Shown here piece by piece: positions 26,003 to 32,567 of a stretch of DNA of 39,178 nucleotides. Both the position numbers and the translations under genes were made by a program. Position 1 is the stretch's first letter, and every line of letters starts with the position of its first letter. The DNA comes from an uncultured Bacilli bacterium (GTDB taxonomy: Bacteria > Bacillota_I > Bacilli_A > RF39 > UBA660): contig CALVXO010000016.1 in the NCBI GenBank assembly GCA_944371325.1, positions 1 to 39,178 on the forward strand, given 5' to 3'. The notes below the pieces were generated by a model. It was given only the letters and a program-made list of their open reading frames with translations. It made no database searches and was not told the origin of the DNA.

Positions 26003-27710
26003 AGAAGACGAAAAATTAAGTATTATGAATCATAGTTGTGCTCATCTTTTAGCGCAAGCAGTTAAGCATTTATATCCAAATGCATTATTTTGGGTAGGTC
26101 CTGTAATAGAAGAAGGATTTTATTATGACATTGATTTAGGTGACAATGTTATCAAAGAAGAAGATTTAGAAAAAATAGAAAAAGAAATGAAAAAGATTTC
26201 TAAAGATGGTAAAAGAATTTATCGTGAAGAATTAAGTAGAGAAGCAGCTTTAGAAAAATTCAAAAATGATCCATATAAAATTGATTTAATTAACAATATG
26301 TCAGATGATACAGTTATTTCATGTTATACACAAGGAGATTTTACTGATCTTTGTCGTGGCCCACACGTTGAATCAGTTAAACAATTAAAACATTTTAAAT
26401 TACTTAAAGTAAGTGGTGCTTATTTTAAAGGTGATTCTAAAAATAAAATGTTACAAAGAATTTATGGTGTTTGTTTTGAAAATGAAGAAGATTTAAATGA
26501 ATACTTACAATTTTTAGAAGAGGCTAAAAAAAGAGATCACAAAAAAATAGGAAAAGAATTAGGATTATTTATGTTTAGTGAATATGGCCCTGGTTTTCCA
26601 TTTTGGTTACCAAACGGAATGATTTTAAGAAAACAATTGGAAGATTTTTGGTATAAAGAACATGCAAAAGAAGGATATTTATTTGTTAATACTCCTATAA
26701 TGTTGAATAGAGATTTATGGGAAGTATCAGGCCATTGGGCAAATTATAAAGAAAATATGTACACTTCTATGATTGATGATAAAGAATTTGCTATCAAACC
26801 AATGAATTGTCCTGGCGGAATGTTAATTTATAAAAATGAATTGCATTCTTATAAAGAATTACCTTTACGTATAGGTGAATTAGGTCATGTTCATCGTCAT
26901 GAAGCAAGTGGTGCTTTAAATGGTTTATTTAGGGTGAGAACTTTTACTCAAGATGATGCCCATATATTTATGACAGAAAATCAAATAGAATCTGAAATTA
27001 TTAGATTAATTAATTTTATTGATCGTGTATATAAAATTTTTAATTTATCATATGATATTGAATTGTCAACAAGACCAGACAAATATATTGGTGATATTAA
27101 TGTTTGGAATAAATCTGAAGAAGCTTTAATGAATGCTTGCAAAAAAGCAGGAAAAAATTTTAAAATTAATCCTGGAGATGGAGCATTTTATGGACCTAAG
27201 TTAGATTTTCATGTTAAAGATTCTTTAGGAAGAGTATGGCAATGTGGAACAATTCAATTAGATATGAATTTGCCAGAAAGATTTGATTTAACTTATGTAG
27301 CAAGTGATGGTACTAAAAAAAGACCAATAATGTTACACCGTGTTATATTTGGATCTATCGAGAGATTTATAGGAATTATTACAGAACATTTTGCTGGAGC
27401 ATTTCCAACTTGGTTAGCGCCTGTTCAAATTAATATAATACCAGTTAATAATGAATACCATTTAGAATATTCTAAAAAAATATATAATTTATTATTAGAA
27501 AATAATTTTAGAGTTAATTTAGATGATAGGGAAGAAAAAGTAGGATATAGAATGAGAGAAAGTGTAGTTAAAAAATATCCTTATACTTTAATTTTAGGTC
27601 AAAAAGAAGTAGATAAAAATACAATTAGTTATAGAAAACATGGTAGTGAAGAAACTATTAACGTTTCAATTGATGAATTTATTAATTTAATTAAAAAGGA
27701 GATCAAATGA
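25986..27710 (+). CDS. thrS: Threonyl-tRNA synthetase lacking the TGS domain
   Basis: This 574-residue enzyme charges tRNA-Thr. The editing domain is present at the N-terminus (NHSCAHLLAQAVKHLYP and LCRGPHV), followed by the class II core (about 190-460) with MNCPGG zinc Cys, the motif 2 RVRTFTQDDAHIF and motif 3 GSIERFIGIITEHFAG, then the anticodon-binding domain. The usual protein is about 640 residues with a TGS domain of about 60 residues first; here it starts directly at the editing domain. AGGAGG before ATG at 25986 supports that start. The 3' end meets galU in an inverted repeat. Confidence 0.97.
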   Translation: MLKNIKEDEKLSIMNHSCAHLLAQAVKHLYPNALFWVGPVIEEGFYYDIDLGDNVIKEEDLEKIEKEMKKISKDGKRIYREELSREAALEKFKNDPYKIDLINNMSDDTVISCYTQGDFTDLCRGPHVESVKQLKHFKLLKVSGAYFKGDSKNKMLQRIYGVCFENEEDLNEYLQFLEEAKKRDHKKIGKELGLFMFSEYGPGFPFWLPNGMILRKQLEDFWYKEHAKEGYLFVNTPIMLNRDLWEVSGHWANYKENMYTSMIDDKEFAIKPMNCPGGMLIYKNELHSYKELPLRIGELGHVHRHEASGALNGLFRVRTFTQDDAHIFMTENQIESEIIRLINFIDRVYKIFNLSYDIELSTRPDKYIGDINVWNKSEEALMNACKKAGKNFKINPGDGAFYGPKLDFHVKDSLGRVWQCGTIQLDMNLPERFDLTYVASDGTKKRPIMLHRVIFGSIERFIGIITEHFAGAFPTWLAPVQINIIPVNNEYHLEYSKKIYNLLLENNFRVNLDDREEKVGYRMRESVVKKYPYTLILGQKEVDKNTISYRKHGSEETINVSIDEFINLIKKEIK

Positions 27711-27718
27711 TCTCCTTT
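27695..27718. terminator. Bidirectional terminator shared by thrS and galU
   Basis: AAAGGAGATC (27695-27704) and GATCTCCTTT (27709-27718) form a ten-pair hairpin with an AAAT loop. T or A runs lie on both sides. It holds both stop codons, and the two genes overlap by eight bases tail to tail. Confidence 0.75.
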
Positions 27719-28554
27719 AAATATTGTTTTAATTCGTCTTTTATATCATCTCTATCTAGGGCAAATGCAATATTCGCTTTTAAATAGCCTAGTTGATTAC
27801 CGATATCATAATATGTTCCTTTAAATTTACAAGCATAAAAATCTTGCTTTTTCATTAAATTTAACATTCCATCAGTAAATTGATATTCATTTCCTTTTCC
27901 TTTATCTAATTTATCTAGTTCATCAAATATTTCTGGTTTTACTATATATCTACCTAACCCTGCAAAATTACTTGGTGCTTCTTCAATACTTGGCTTTTCA
28001 ACAATACTTTTAATTTTATCGCCATTTTCAAAATCAATAATTCCATATTTATAAACTAATTTTTTATCAACTTCTTGAACGCCTATTACATTGGCGTCAT
28101 ATTTTTCATATACTTCAATTAATTGTTTTAAGACTGGTGTTTTTGATTTCATTAAATCGTCACCATATAAGACAGCAAATGGTTCATTATTTACAAATGA
28201 TTTTGCCAATTTGATAGCATGACCACTACCTAATGGTTCACCTTGTCTAGTATAGTAAATCTTACACATTTTAGAAATATTTTTTACTATTTCTAATTCT
28301 TTTAATTTATTATTTCTTTCTAGTCTTGTTTCTAATTCAAAACTTTGATCAAAATGGTCTTCTACATTTCGTTTATATGGACTTGTAATAAATAATATTT
28401 CTTCAATTCCACTATTAACACATTCTTCTACTATGTACTGCAAAGTTGGTTTATCAATAATTGGTAGCATTTCTTTTGGAACAGATTTTGTTACTGGTAA
28501 AAATCTAGTTCCCATACCTGCTACTGGTATGACAGCTTTTCTAACTTTTTTCAA
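27703..28554 (-). CDS. galU: UTP-glucose-1-phosphate uridylyltransferase
   Basis: This 283-residue enzyme makes UDP-glucose from UTP and glucose-1-phosphate, for glycolipid and surface glycan synthesis. It shows the N-terminal AVIPVAGMGTRFLPVTKSVPKEMLPI, FAVLYGDDL and GLGRYIVKPEIF of GalU. The start codon is TTG at 28554, set by AAAGGTGAT just upstream, with a TATAAT before that. Confidence 0.95.
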   Translation of the reverse strand: MKKVRKAVIPVAGMGTRFLPVTKSVPKEMLPIIDKPTLQYIVEECVNSGIEEILFITSPYKRNVEDHFDQSFELETRLERNNKLKELEIVKNISKMCKIYYTRQGEPLGSGHAIKLAKSFVNNEPFAVLYGDDLMKSKTPVLKQLIEVYEKYDANVIGVQEVDKKLVYKYGIIDFENGDKIKSIVEKPSIEEAPSNFAGLGRYIVKPEIFDELDKLDKGKGNEYQFTDGMLNLMKKQDFYACKFKGTYYDIGNQLGYLKANIAFALDRDDIKDELKQYLKEII

Positions 28555-28613
28555 AATATCACCTTTCTTTAATTAATTATATCAAGAAATTATTAAAAAA
28601 TAAACAAAAACAC

Positions 28614-28642
28614 TTGAATAATGTAAATATATGTAGTATAAT
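28614..28642 (+). promoter_or_regulatory. tRNA promoter upstream of the truncated tRNA-Arg
   Basis: TTGAAT at 28614-28619 and TATAAT at 28637-28642 with a 17-base spacer, ending 13 bases before the tRNA fragment. This looks like the promoter of the original tRNA-Arg gene. Confidence 0.7.
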
Positions 28643-28655
28643 TAAATCGTTGCTT

Positions 28656-28696
28656 GTCTCAGTAGCTCAGTTGGATAGAGCAATGCCCTTCTAAGC
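28656..28696 (+). pseudogene. Truncated tRNA-Arg(TCT), 5' half only
   Basis: The acceptor strand GTCTCAG, the D arm AGCTCAGTTGGAT and the anticodon loop CTTCTAA are present, but after CTTCTAAGC the sequence departs: there is no 3' anticodon strand, T arm or CCA. It differs from the intact copy at 28892 at about five positions in the 5' half, so it is not a simple duplication. The break just past the anticodon loop suggests the crossover point of a site-specific integration. Confidence 0.8.
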
Positions 28697-28891
28697 GTTT
28701 GGTCTATCAAGAGTTATCAGTTGACAAAAGCATTGTAATTACTACGGTTTTGTGATATAATCGTAAGTGTTGATTAAGAAATTAGTACCCATTTTAGTAC
28801 CCACATTTCTTAAATTAATTAAAATTGATTTAAACTATTTTTAAATAGTTTAAAATAAATTTCTTACTAAATTTTAGTGAGAAATCCTTAT
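28697..28891. other. Junction DNA between the tRNA fragment and intact tRNA-Arg
   Basis: No complete gene is visible. On the minus strand a short frame (about 28742-28835) encodes a tail with NVGTKMGTN, which recalls the C-termini of tyrosine integrases of Firmicute elements, so it may be an integrase remnant. An extended -10 (TGATATAAT, 28753-28761) is present. Two palindromes follow: a perfect 12-base one at 28829-28854 and a near-perfect one at 28860-28884. Confidence 0.45.
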
Positions 28892-28968
28892 GTCCTAGTA
28901 GCTCAGCTGGATAGAGCATCGCCCTTCTAAGGCGAGAGTCAGGGGTTCGAATCCCTTCTGGGACGCCA
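28892..28968 (+). tRNA. tRNA-Arg(TCT)
   Basis: A complete 77-base cloverleaf with acceptor GTCCTAG/CTGGGAC (one G-U pair), D stem GCTC/GAGC, anticodon stem TCGCC/GGCGA around loop CTTCTAA (anticodon TCT, reads AGA), T arm AGGGG/CCCTT with TTCGAAT, and an encoded CCA. AGA is the main Arg codon in this DNA. No clear promoter lies directly upstream, so it may depend on the promoter at 28614-28642. It marks the left side of the accessory island. Confidence 0.96.
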
Positions 28969-28979
28969 TTTAGGTAATT

Positions 28980-29006
28980 AAAAGTCTTGATTTTCAAGGC
29001 TTTTTT
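28980..29006 (+). terminator. Terminator after tRNA-Arg
   Basis: AAAAGTCTTGA (28980-28990) pairs with TCAAGGCTTTT (28994-29004) with a G-U pair, then T residues. Confidence 0.75.
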
Positions 29007-29013
29007 CGTGCAT

Positions 29014-29044
29014 AAAAAAAACAACTCTGTACTAGCAGTTGTTT
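29014..29044 (-). terminator. Terminator of the three-gene minus-strand operon
   Basis: AAACAACT (29019-29026) and AGTTGTTT (29037-29044) form a stem; the A run at 29014-29020 is a T run on the minus strand. Confidence 0.7.
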
Positions 29045-29055
29045 AATAAATAAAA

Positions 29056-29274
29056 TTATAGTCTTGGTAAATTCTCACATTTTCTGGAAATAATTACATT
29101 GAAAATCTTATTACTATATTTTTTATGAAGATTATTAATCATTTCTAATTTCTTTTCTATTGTCTTTATATTCTCTGTTACTACAATAAAATTAATAATT
29201 TTAATATCCTCTATAATCTCTAATGGAATATCCGAGCAGTCATTTACAACAATATTTTTTGTGTGTTTAATCAT
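29056..29274 (-). CDS. Unknown 72-residue protein
   Basis: I do not recognise this protein. It is small, soluble, with a hydrophobic strand IKIINFIVVTEN in the middle and a basic C-terminal half. It is the last of three minus-strand genes and overlaps the previous one by eight bases. GAGGAG lies about ten bases before the ATG. Confidence 0.5.
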   Translation of the reverse strand: MIKHTKNIVVNDCSDIPLEIIEDIKIINFIVVTENIKTIEKKLEMINNLHKKYSNKIFNVIISRKCENLPRL

Positions 29275-29566
29275 AATTCATTAACTCCTCGAGATCTTGA
29301 CACTCATTAAGGTACTTTTTAAATGTATCATCATATTTTTCTAATAACCTTTCTTTTTCTTGTTCCCACTCTTTATGAGCTTTACGAAATATTTTAGGTG
29401 GCTCATTATCTATTAAGTTATCAAATTCTTCTCTAATTAATTTACATTGCTTATCATAAAAATCTGCAAATAATAAGGTGGTATCTCTTAAATGAAGTGT
29501 TAATAAAGTAATTGTTTTTGTAATTATTTCGTCGTCAGAATTTATATTACTTTTTTTCTTTCCCAC
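29267..29566 (-). CDS. Unknown 99-residue helical protein
   Basis: I do not recognise this protein. After a polar N-terminus it is mostly charged helix (about 18-95), with a KEWEQEKERLLEKYDDTFKKY stretch-like coiled coil in its second half. The start is GTG at 29566 preceded by GAGGT. It lies 20 bases after the 105-residue gene and overlaps the 72-residue gene. Confidence 0.5.
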   Translation of the reverse strand: MGKKKSNINSDDEIITKTITLLTLHLRDTTLLFADFYDKQCKLIREEFDNLIDNEPPKIFRKAHKEWEQEKERLLEKYDDTFKKYLNECQDLEELMNYD

Positions 29567-29586
29567 GTTTTACCTCATTTCATTAG

Positions 29587-29904
29587 TTAACTATATAATT
29601 CTTCGTTTTCCTTAATAGCAAAAAATACCATTTCTATACCATTTTCAACTGCTGTCATAAAAATAGACTTATTATAAGGTGTTAAATACCAATAATATCT
29701 TTTTTCGTCCCTATCTTTAATAATTCCAAATTCATAATTATTTTTTGGAGCATAAGCCACTAGATGATCTTCTACCAGATGAAATTTAATACCAGCATTA
29801 ATATATGGCTTCACATATTCGTCAAAATCTTCTCTTGCAAAAAATCTATCCAATTCATCCACTAATGGTTTAGCACAATACCTCTTACTTCTTATTGCTT
29901 TCAC
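29587..29904 (-). CDS. Unknown 105-residue protein, first gene of minus-strand operon
   Basis: I do not recognise this protein. It is soluble, rich in aromatic residues (RYYWYLTPYNKS), with no membrane helix. GTG at 29904 follows AGGAAAGG. It is transcribed away from the XRE regulator gene at 30021, so the shared region 29905-30020 is a likely control point for both directions. Confidence 0.5.
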   Translation of the reverse strand: MKAIRSKRYCAKPLVDELDRFFAREDFDEYVKPYINAGIKFHLVEDHLVAYAPKNNYEFGIIKDRDEKRYYWYLTPYNKSIFMTAVENGIEMVFFAIKENEELYS

Positions 29905-29979
29905 TTCCTTTCCTAATCATTTTGTATATCCGCCCAGCAAATCTTTTACACTATTACTTACTGGAGTATGTTATTTAAA

Positions 29980-30020
29980 AATCGTATCATAATAACAGTA
30001 GTAAAGTTGGTGATACGATT
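29980..30020. promoter_or_regulatory. Inverted repeat between divergent transcripts
   Basis: AATCGTATCA (29980-29989) and TGATACGATT (30011-30020) are a perfect ten-base inverted repeat with a 21-base spacer. The right arm ends at the GTG start of the XRE gene and covers part of its GGTGAT ribosome site. It could be an operator bound by that regulator, or an RNA hairpin hiding the ribosome site. Confidence 0.6.
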
Positions 30021-30278
30021 GTGAAATTAAACAAAGTATTCGGCAACAATGTGAAATATTTTAGGTTTCGAAAAAAATATACACAAGAGAAAGTTGCTGA
30101 ATTAACCGATACTAGTGTAACTTATATAAGTCAACTAGAATTAGGTCATCATACTCCGTCTTTTGAGAAGCTGGAACTTCTTTCAAAAGCATTGGATGTT
30201 GAGCCTTTTGAGTTTTACGTCAAAAGGGACTTTAAAAAGTTACCTGCTAGAGTGGATATGACAAATACTGATGAATAA
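30021..30278 (+). CDS. XRE-family transcriptional regulator
   Basis: An 85-residue protein with an XRE helix-turn-helix (about 8-62: YTQEKVAELTDTSVTYIS, QLELGHHTPSFEKLELLSKAL) and a short C-terminal tail. The GTG start is set by GGTGAT. It resembles the small repressors found at the ends of integrative elements and could repress itself and the divergent operon through the inverted repeat at 29980-30020. A terminator follows. Confidence 0.9.
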   Translation: MKLNKVFGNNVKYFRFRKKYTQEKVAELTDTSVTYISQLELGHHTPSFEKLELLSKALDVEPFEFYVKRDFKKLPARVDMTNTDE

Positions 30279-30301
30279 CAATTATGGTTGTTATTCTTTT
30301 T
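30273..30301 (+). terminator. Terminator after the XRE gene
   Basis: GAATAACAA (30273-30281) pairs perfectly with TTGTTATTC (30288-30296), followed by T residues. Confidence 0.8.
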
Positions 30302-30404
30302 CATTATATCACATTTTTTAACATCAAAGTTAATTATTTTGCGTGCATTGGGCAAAATGGCAAATACCCCTGTTAAAATGCGACAATATTTTCAGGTGGT
30401 AACA

Positions 30405-30836
30405 ATGTATTTTAATAATTTACAATATTTAAGAAATGAGAAAGAATTAACTCAAAGAGAAGTATCAGAAATATTGAATTGCAAAAGAAGTACTTACGAT
30501 AATTGGGAACATGGTAACGTTATGATTCCTCTTGATATGGCTGATAAGTTATCTTGCTTTTATAAAGTGAAAATATCATACATTTATGGTATTGATAAAG
30601 AGCTAGTTAAAGTAGAAAACATTAAAAGAATTGATTACATCAAAATGCTTGCTACTTTAAATGAGAAAAAAGAAGAATATAAGCATACTTATACTTACAT
30701 AGCTGATAATCTAAAATGTAATGTATCAACAGTACAAAGATATTTTAAAGGTGTATTCTTCCCACCTATTGATAGACTAGTAGCATTAGCTAATTTATAT
30801 AATATGGAGCTTGACGTGTTATGTGGTAAACTGTAA
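30405..30836 (+). CDS. Two-domain XRE-type regulator
   Basis: This 143-residue protein has two helix-turn-helix segments. The first (about 5-60) contains LTQREVSEILNCKRSTYDNWEHG; the second (about 85-140) contains YIADNLKCNVSTVQRYFKG. A double XRE layout is unusual and could bind two half-sites at once. The ATG at 30405 is chosen because AGGTGG precedes it; the longer upstream frame covers a likely promoter (extended -10 TGTTAAAAT, 30371-30379). Part of the regulatory block of the island. Confidence 0.8.
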   Translation: MYFNNLQYLRNEKELTQREVSEILNCKRSTYDNWEHGNVMIPLDMADKLSCFYKVKISYIYGIDKELVKVENIKRIDYIKMLATLNEKKEEYKHTYTYIADNLKCNVSTVQRYFKGVFFPPIDRLVALANLYNMELDVLCGKL

Positions 30837-30870
30837 AATTTTACCTGTTTTCTTATTCGTAAAACAATGC

Positions 30871-30876
30871 TATAAT
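30871..30876 (+). promoter_or_regulatory. Candidate -10 box for the 123-residue gene
   Basis: TATAAT, 26 bases before the ATG. No clear -35 box. Confidence 0.4.
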
Positions 30877-30902
30877 AAAAACAGCGAAAGGTCTATTAGT
30901 TT

Positions 30903-31274
30903 ATGAATAAGAAGTATTTAGAATTGAAAGAAAAATTATTAACTGACTATGAATTACAAAAAAAATTTTTTGAGTTAGCACAAAAATTTACAGATCCAGC
31001 TGATAAAGTTAAGAGTATATTAAATGACAATATTGTTAATCAATTTGAAGAAGTAAAAGATAATATTACTTTTGGAGCTTTTATTAAAAAACAAAATAAT
31101 TCTTATTGTGTATCTATGATTATTTTTGACATTGATTATACATTTTCAAATTTAAACGCAAAAACGTATGATAATTTAGAAGAAGCAAATATCTATTTTT
31201 CTTCTTTAAAAGATTTAATAAAAAATAACGATCTTGAAAATTTATCTTCTACTTTATTAAAAACTTGTCAATAA
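30903..31274 (+). CDS. Unknown 123-residue protein
   Basis: I do not recognise this protein. The N-terminal helix LKEKLLTDYELQKKFFELAQ recalls in a loose way the Nif11-type leader helix, but the middle and C-terminus (YCVSMIIFDIDYTFSNL, then helices) do not continue that family. It is soluble. The ribosome site (AAAGG) is weak and about eleven bases from the ATG. It lies alone between regulators. Confidence 0.55.
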   Translation: MNKKYLELKEKLLTDYELQKKFFELAQKFTDPADKVKSILNDNIVNQFEEVKDNITFGAFIKKQNNSYCVSMIIFDIDYTFSNLNAKTYDNLEEANIYFSSLKDLIKNNDLENLSSTLLKTCQ

Positions 31275-31307
31275 TGTGCGATAACAATACAAAGGTATTT
31301 AAAAATA

Positions 31308-31316
31308 TGATATAAT
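31308..31316 (+). promoter_or_regulatory. Extended -10 promoter before the attenuator
   Basis: TGATATAAT: TG one base before TATAAT (31311-31316). It would start a leader of about 120 bases before the HTH gene at 31446. Confidence 0.5.
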
Positions 31317-31368
31317 TATATATATCAATGATACATGGTAGATAAATTTTACTTGTAATTATATATAG

Positions 31369-31410
31369 ATGGTAGTATTAGTCTATAAACAGATTAGTTC
31401 TACCATTTTT
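31369..31410 (+). terminator. Terminator/attenuator hairpin upstream of an XRE gene
   Basis: ATGGTAG (31369-31375) pairs with CTACCAT (31400-31406), and inside it TAGTCT pairs with AGATTA; T residues follow. It lies between the promoter at 31308 and the gene at 31446, so the transcript must read through it. Confidence 0.6.
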
Positions 31411-31445
31411 CATTTGATAACGTGTTTATGAAATGGAGGTATATA

Positions 31446-31682
31446 ATGCTTGTAAAAGAACAAACTGGGGTTATTGTTATTGATTTAAAGCCTATGCTCG
31501 AGTTAAGAAATATGACACCATATAAATTAAGTCAACTCTCTGGAATTGATAAAGATACCATTTATAAATATGTTAATGGACAAGTTTTATATAGAGTTGA
31601 TTTATTTAATCTCGCTAAAATCTGTCATATTCTTAAATGTGAATTACATCAAATTATGTGGTATGAAGAAAATGGTAAATAA
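31446..31682 (+). CDS. Small XRE/Cro-type regulator
   Basis: A 78-residue helix-turn-helix protein (about 15-70: MLELRNMTPYKLSQLSGIDK, then DTIYKYVNGQ and LAKICHILKCELHQIMW). ATG at 31446 follows GGAGG; the upstream in-frame start has no site. It is similar in size and place to the small Cro/C1-type regulators of Tn916/Tn1549-like elements and stands just before the complex leader at 31683-32068. Confidence 0.85.
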   Translation: MLVKEQTGVIVIDLKPMLELRNMTPYKLSQLSGIDKDTIYKYVNGQVLYRVDLFNLAKICHILKCELHQIMWYEENGK

Positions 31683-31751
31683 ATTATTTTGTATTTTTAT
31701 TATATTTATTTTATATTTTTTTTAGGTATTGGCTTTTATAAAATGCGTGGT

Positions 31752-31757
31752 ACAATG
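31752..31757 (+). promoter_or_regulatory. Candidate -10 box of the leader RNA
   Basis: TACAAT preceded by TTGGCT upstream; 32 bases before the first short reading frame. Confidence 0.4.
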
Positions 31758-31783
31758 TGTATAGTAGTAAAAACTATAAGCAA

Positions 31784-31831
31784 ATGAGCCTATGCTTGTT
31801 GTTACGACTATTCCCTGTAAAATGGGAATAG
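31784..31831 (+). CDS. Putative 15-residue leader peptide running into a terminator
   Basis: ATG at 31784 opens a frame reading MSLCLLLRLFPVKWE and ending with TAG inside the 3' arm of the terminator at 31806-31838. A ribosome translating it would disrupt that hairpin. There is no strong ribosome site before it. The layout recalls attenuation leaders of Tn916-type elements, such as that upstream of tet(M). Expression is not proven. Confidence 0.4.
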   Translation: MSLCLLLRLFPVKWE

Positions 31832-31838
31832 TCTTTTT
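31806..31838 (+). terminator. Strong intrinsic terminator inside the leader
   Basis: GACTATTCCC (31806-31815) pairs perfectly with GGGAATAGTC (31824-31833), followed by TTTTT. Confidence 0.9.
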
Positions 31839-31850
31839 TACTACTTTGTG

Positions 31851-31887
31851 CTAACATATAAGGCAATTTAATTGTTTTATATGTTAG
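31851..31887. repeat. Perfect 11-base inverted repeat in the leader
   Basis: CTAACATATAA (31851-31861) and TTATATGTTAG (31877-31887) with a 15-base spacer. The right arm ends at the start of the GGGGGTGAT ribosome site of the second short frame, so it could be an operator or a hairpin affecting translation. Confidence 0.65.
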
Positions 31888-31897
31888 GGGGTGATTT

Positions 31898-31933
31898 GTG
31901 AATGCACTATTGCAAATTTTCAAGCGATCATAA
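31898..31933 (+). CDS. Putative 11-residue leader peptide with strong ribosome site
   Basis: GTG at 31898 opens MNALLQIFKRS and stops at TAA (31931-31933). GGGGGTGAT stands three bases before it, one of the best ribosome sites in the window, too strong for chance. It precedes the second terminator at 32000-32048, so its translation may decide readthrough to the sigma-like gene. Confidence 0.45.
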   Translation: MNALLQIFKRS

Positions 31934-31999
31934 GGGATACTTTCCCCCAAAATCCAAAAGTTACGGCAATAAAACATTTAACTTATCACTTAAACATAA

Positions 32000-32048
32000 G
32001 AGTAATAGCTTTTTTATCAACCGATAAACTGGCTGTTGCTCTTTTTTT
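32000..32048 (+). terminator. Second terminator of the leader, before the sigma-like gene
   Basis: GAGTAATAGC (32000-32009) pairs with GCTGTTGCTC (32032-32041) with two G-U pairs, followed by seven T. Confidence 0.75.
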
Positions 32049-32068
32049 CATAGTTGGAGGGAATTGTT

Positions 32069-32527
32069 ATGAATTACACACACGTTTTAACTGATTTTAT
32101 GATTAAACAGTTTGATGTAAAAAAATTAGAAGAAATAGTAAAAGCCTTTTTGGAATTAGTAGAAACTGCAACTTTAATACTTGATGATAAAGATTACTAT
32201 ATCCGAATTACACCTACTTATGAAGTGGAACTTGCTGGAAAATCAAGTGTTCGTAATATTTGTAGTAAAATCGAAACATTTATGATTTATGAATATGACA
32301 GCAAAGATAAATTGAGGGATCTAATAGCAAAATATCCAAGTGCAGTTGAAAAACTTACTAAAGAAGAAAAGGAACTATTTATTCGTTGCTTTATTAATAA
32401 GGAAAAGAAAACCTATATACAAGAGTCAATGATTTTACATCAATACCAATATGATAGATTAAAGAAAAGTGCTATTATCAAGTTTTGTGTGTTTTTAGGA
32501 TTAGATAAATATATTAACAATTTTTAA
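32069..32527 (+). CDS. ArpU/sigma-70 region 4-like transcription regulator of the element
   Basis: A 152-residue protein whose C-terminal part (about 90-150: VEKLTKEEKELFIRCFINK, then YIQESMILHQYQYDRLKKSA) has the layout of the sigma region 4-like helix-turn-helix of ArpU and of the sigma-like regulators of conjugative elements. ATG at 32069 follows GGAGGG. The multi-hairpin leader upstream implies tight control, fitting a switch for transfer or excision genes. Exact family not certain. Confidence 0.6.
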   Translation: MNYTHVLTDFMIKQFDVKKLEEIVKAFLELVETATLILDDKDYYIRITPTYEVELAGKSSVRNICSKIETFMIYEYDSKDKLRDLIAKYPSAVEKLTKEEKELFIRCFINKEKKTYIQESMILHQYQYDRLKKSAIIKFCVFLGLDKYINNF

Positions 32528-32535
32528 AGGCTCAT

Positions 32536-32557
32536 AAGGAGGTATATTATGACTTAA
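32536..32557 (+). other. Ribosome site followed by a two-codon frame
   Basis: AAGGAGG (32536-32542) lies six bases before ATG ACT TAA (32549-32557). A perfect site with no usable gene suggests that the original downstream gene was lost or displaced here, or that a minimal frame has a regulatory use. Confidence 0.45.
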
Positions 32558-32567
32558 CTCTGCACTT

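Noticed and set aside
28721..28761. TTGACA and TATAAT as one promoter
   Set aside because: The spacer is 29 bases, far too long; only the extended -10 at 28753-28761 was kept.
28830..29024. Minus-strand 64-residue frame containing the IRTPDSRLRR type of sequence
   Set aside because: It is a translation of the tRNA-Arg gene read in antisense, a well-known false protein.
29905..30020. Possible additional small gene between the divergent operons
   Set aside because: No frame with a start and ribosome site is present; the stretch is explained by promoters and the inverted repeat.
30288..30404. N-terminal 39-residue extension of the two-domain XRE protein
   Set aside because: The extension has no ribosome site and overlaps the terminator of the previous gene and a likely promoter, while AGGTGG sits before ATG 30405.
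31774..31977. 67-residue minus-strand frame
   Set aside because: It covers the palindromic leader hairpins on the opposite strand and has no ribosome site.
31891..32094. 67-residue plus-strand frame through the leader
   Set aside because: Its start lies within the ribosome site and it runs through a terminator into the sigma-like gene; the short 11-residue frame explains the ribosome site better.
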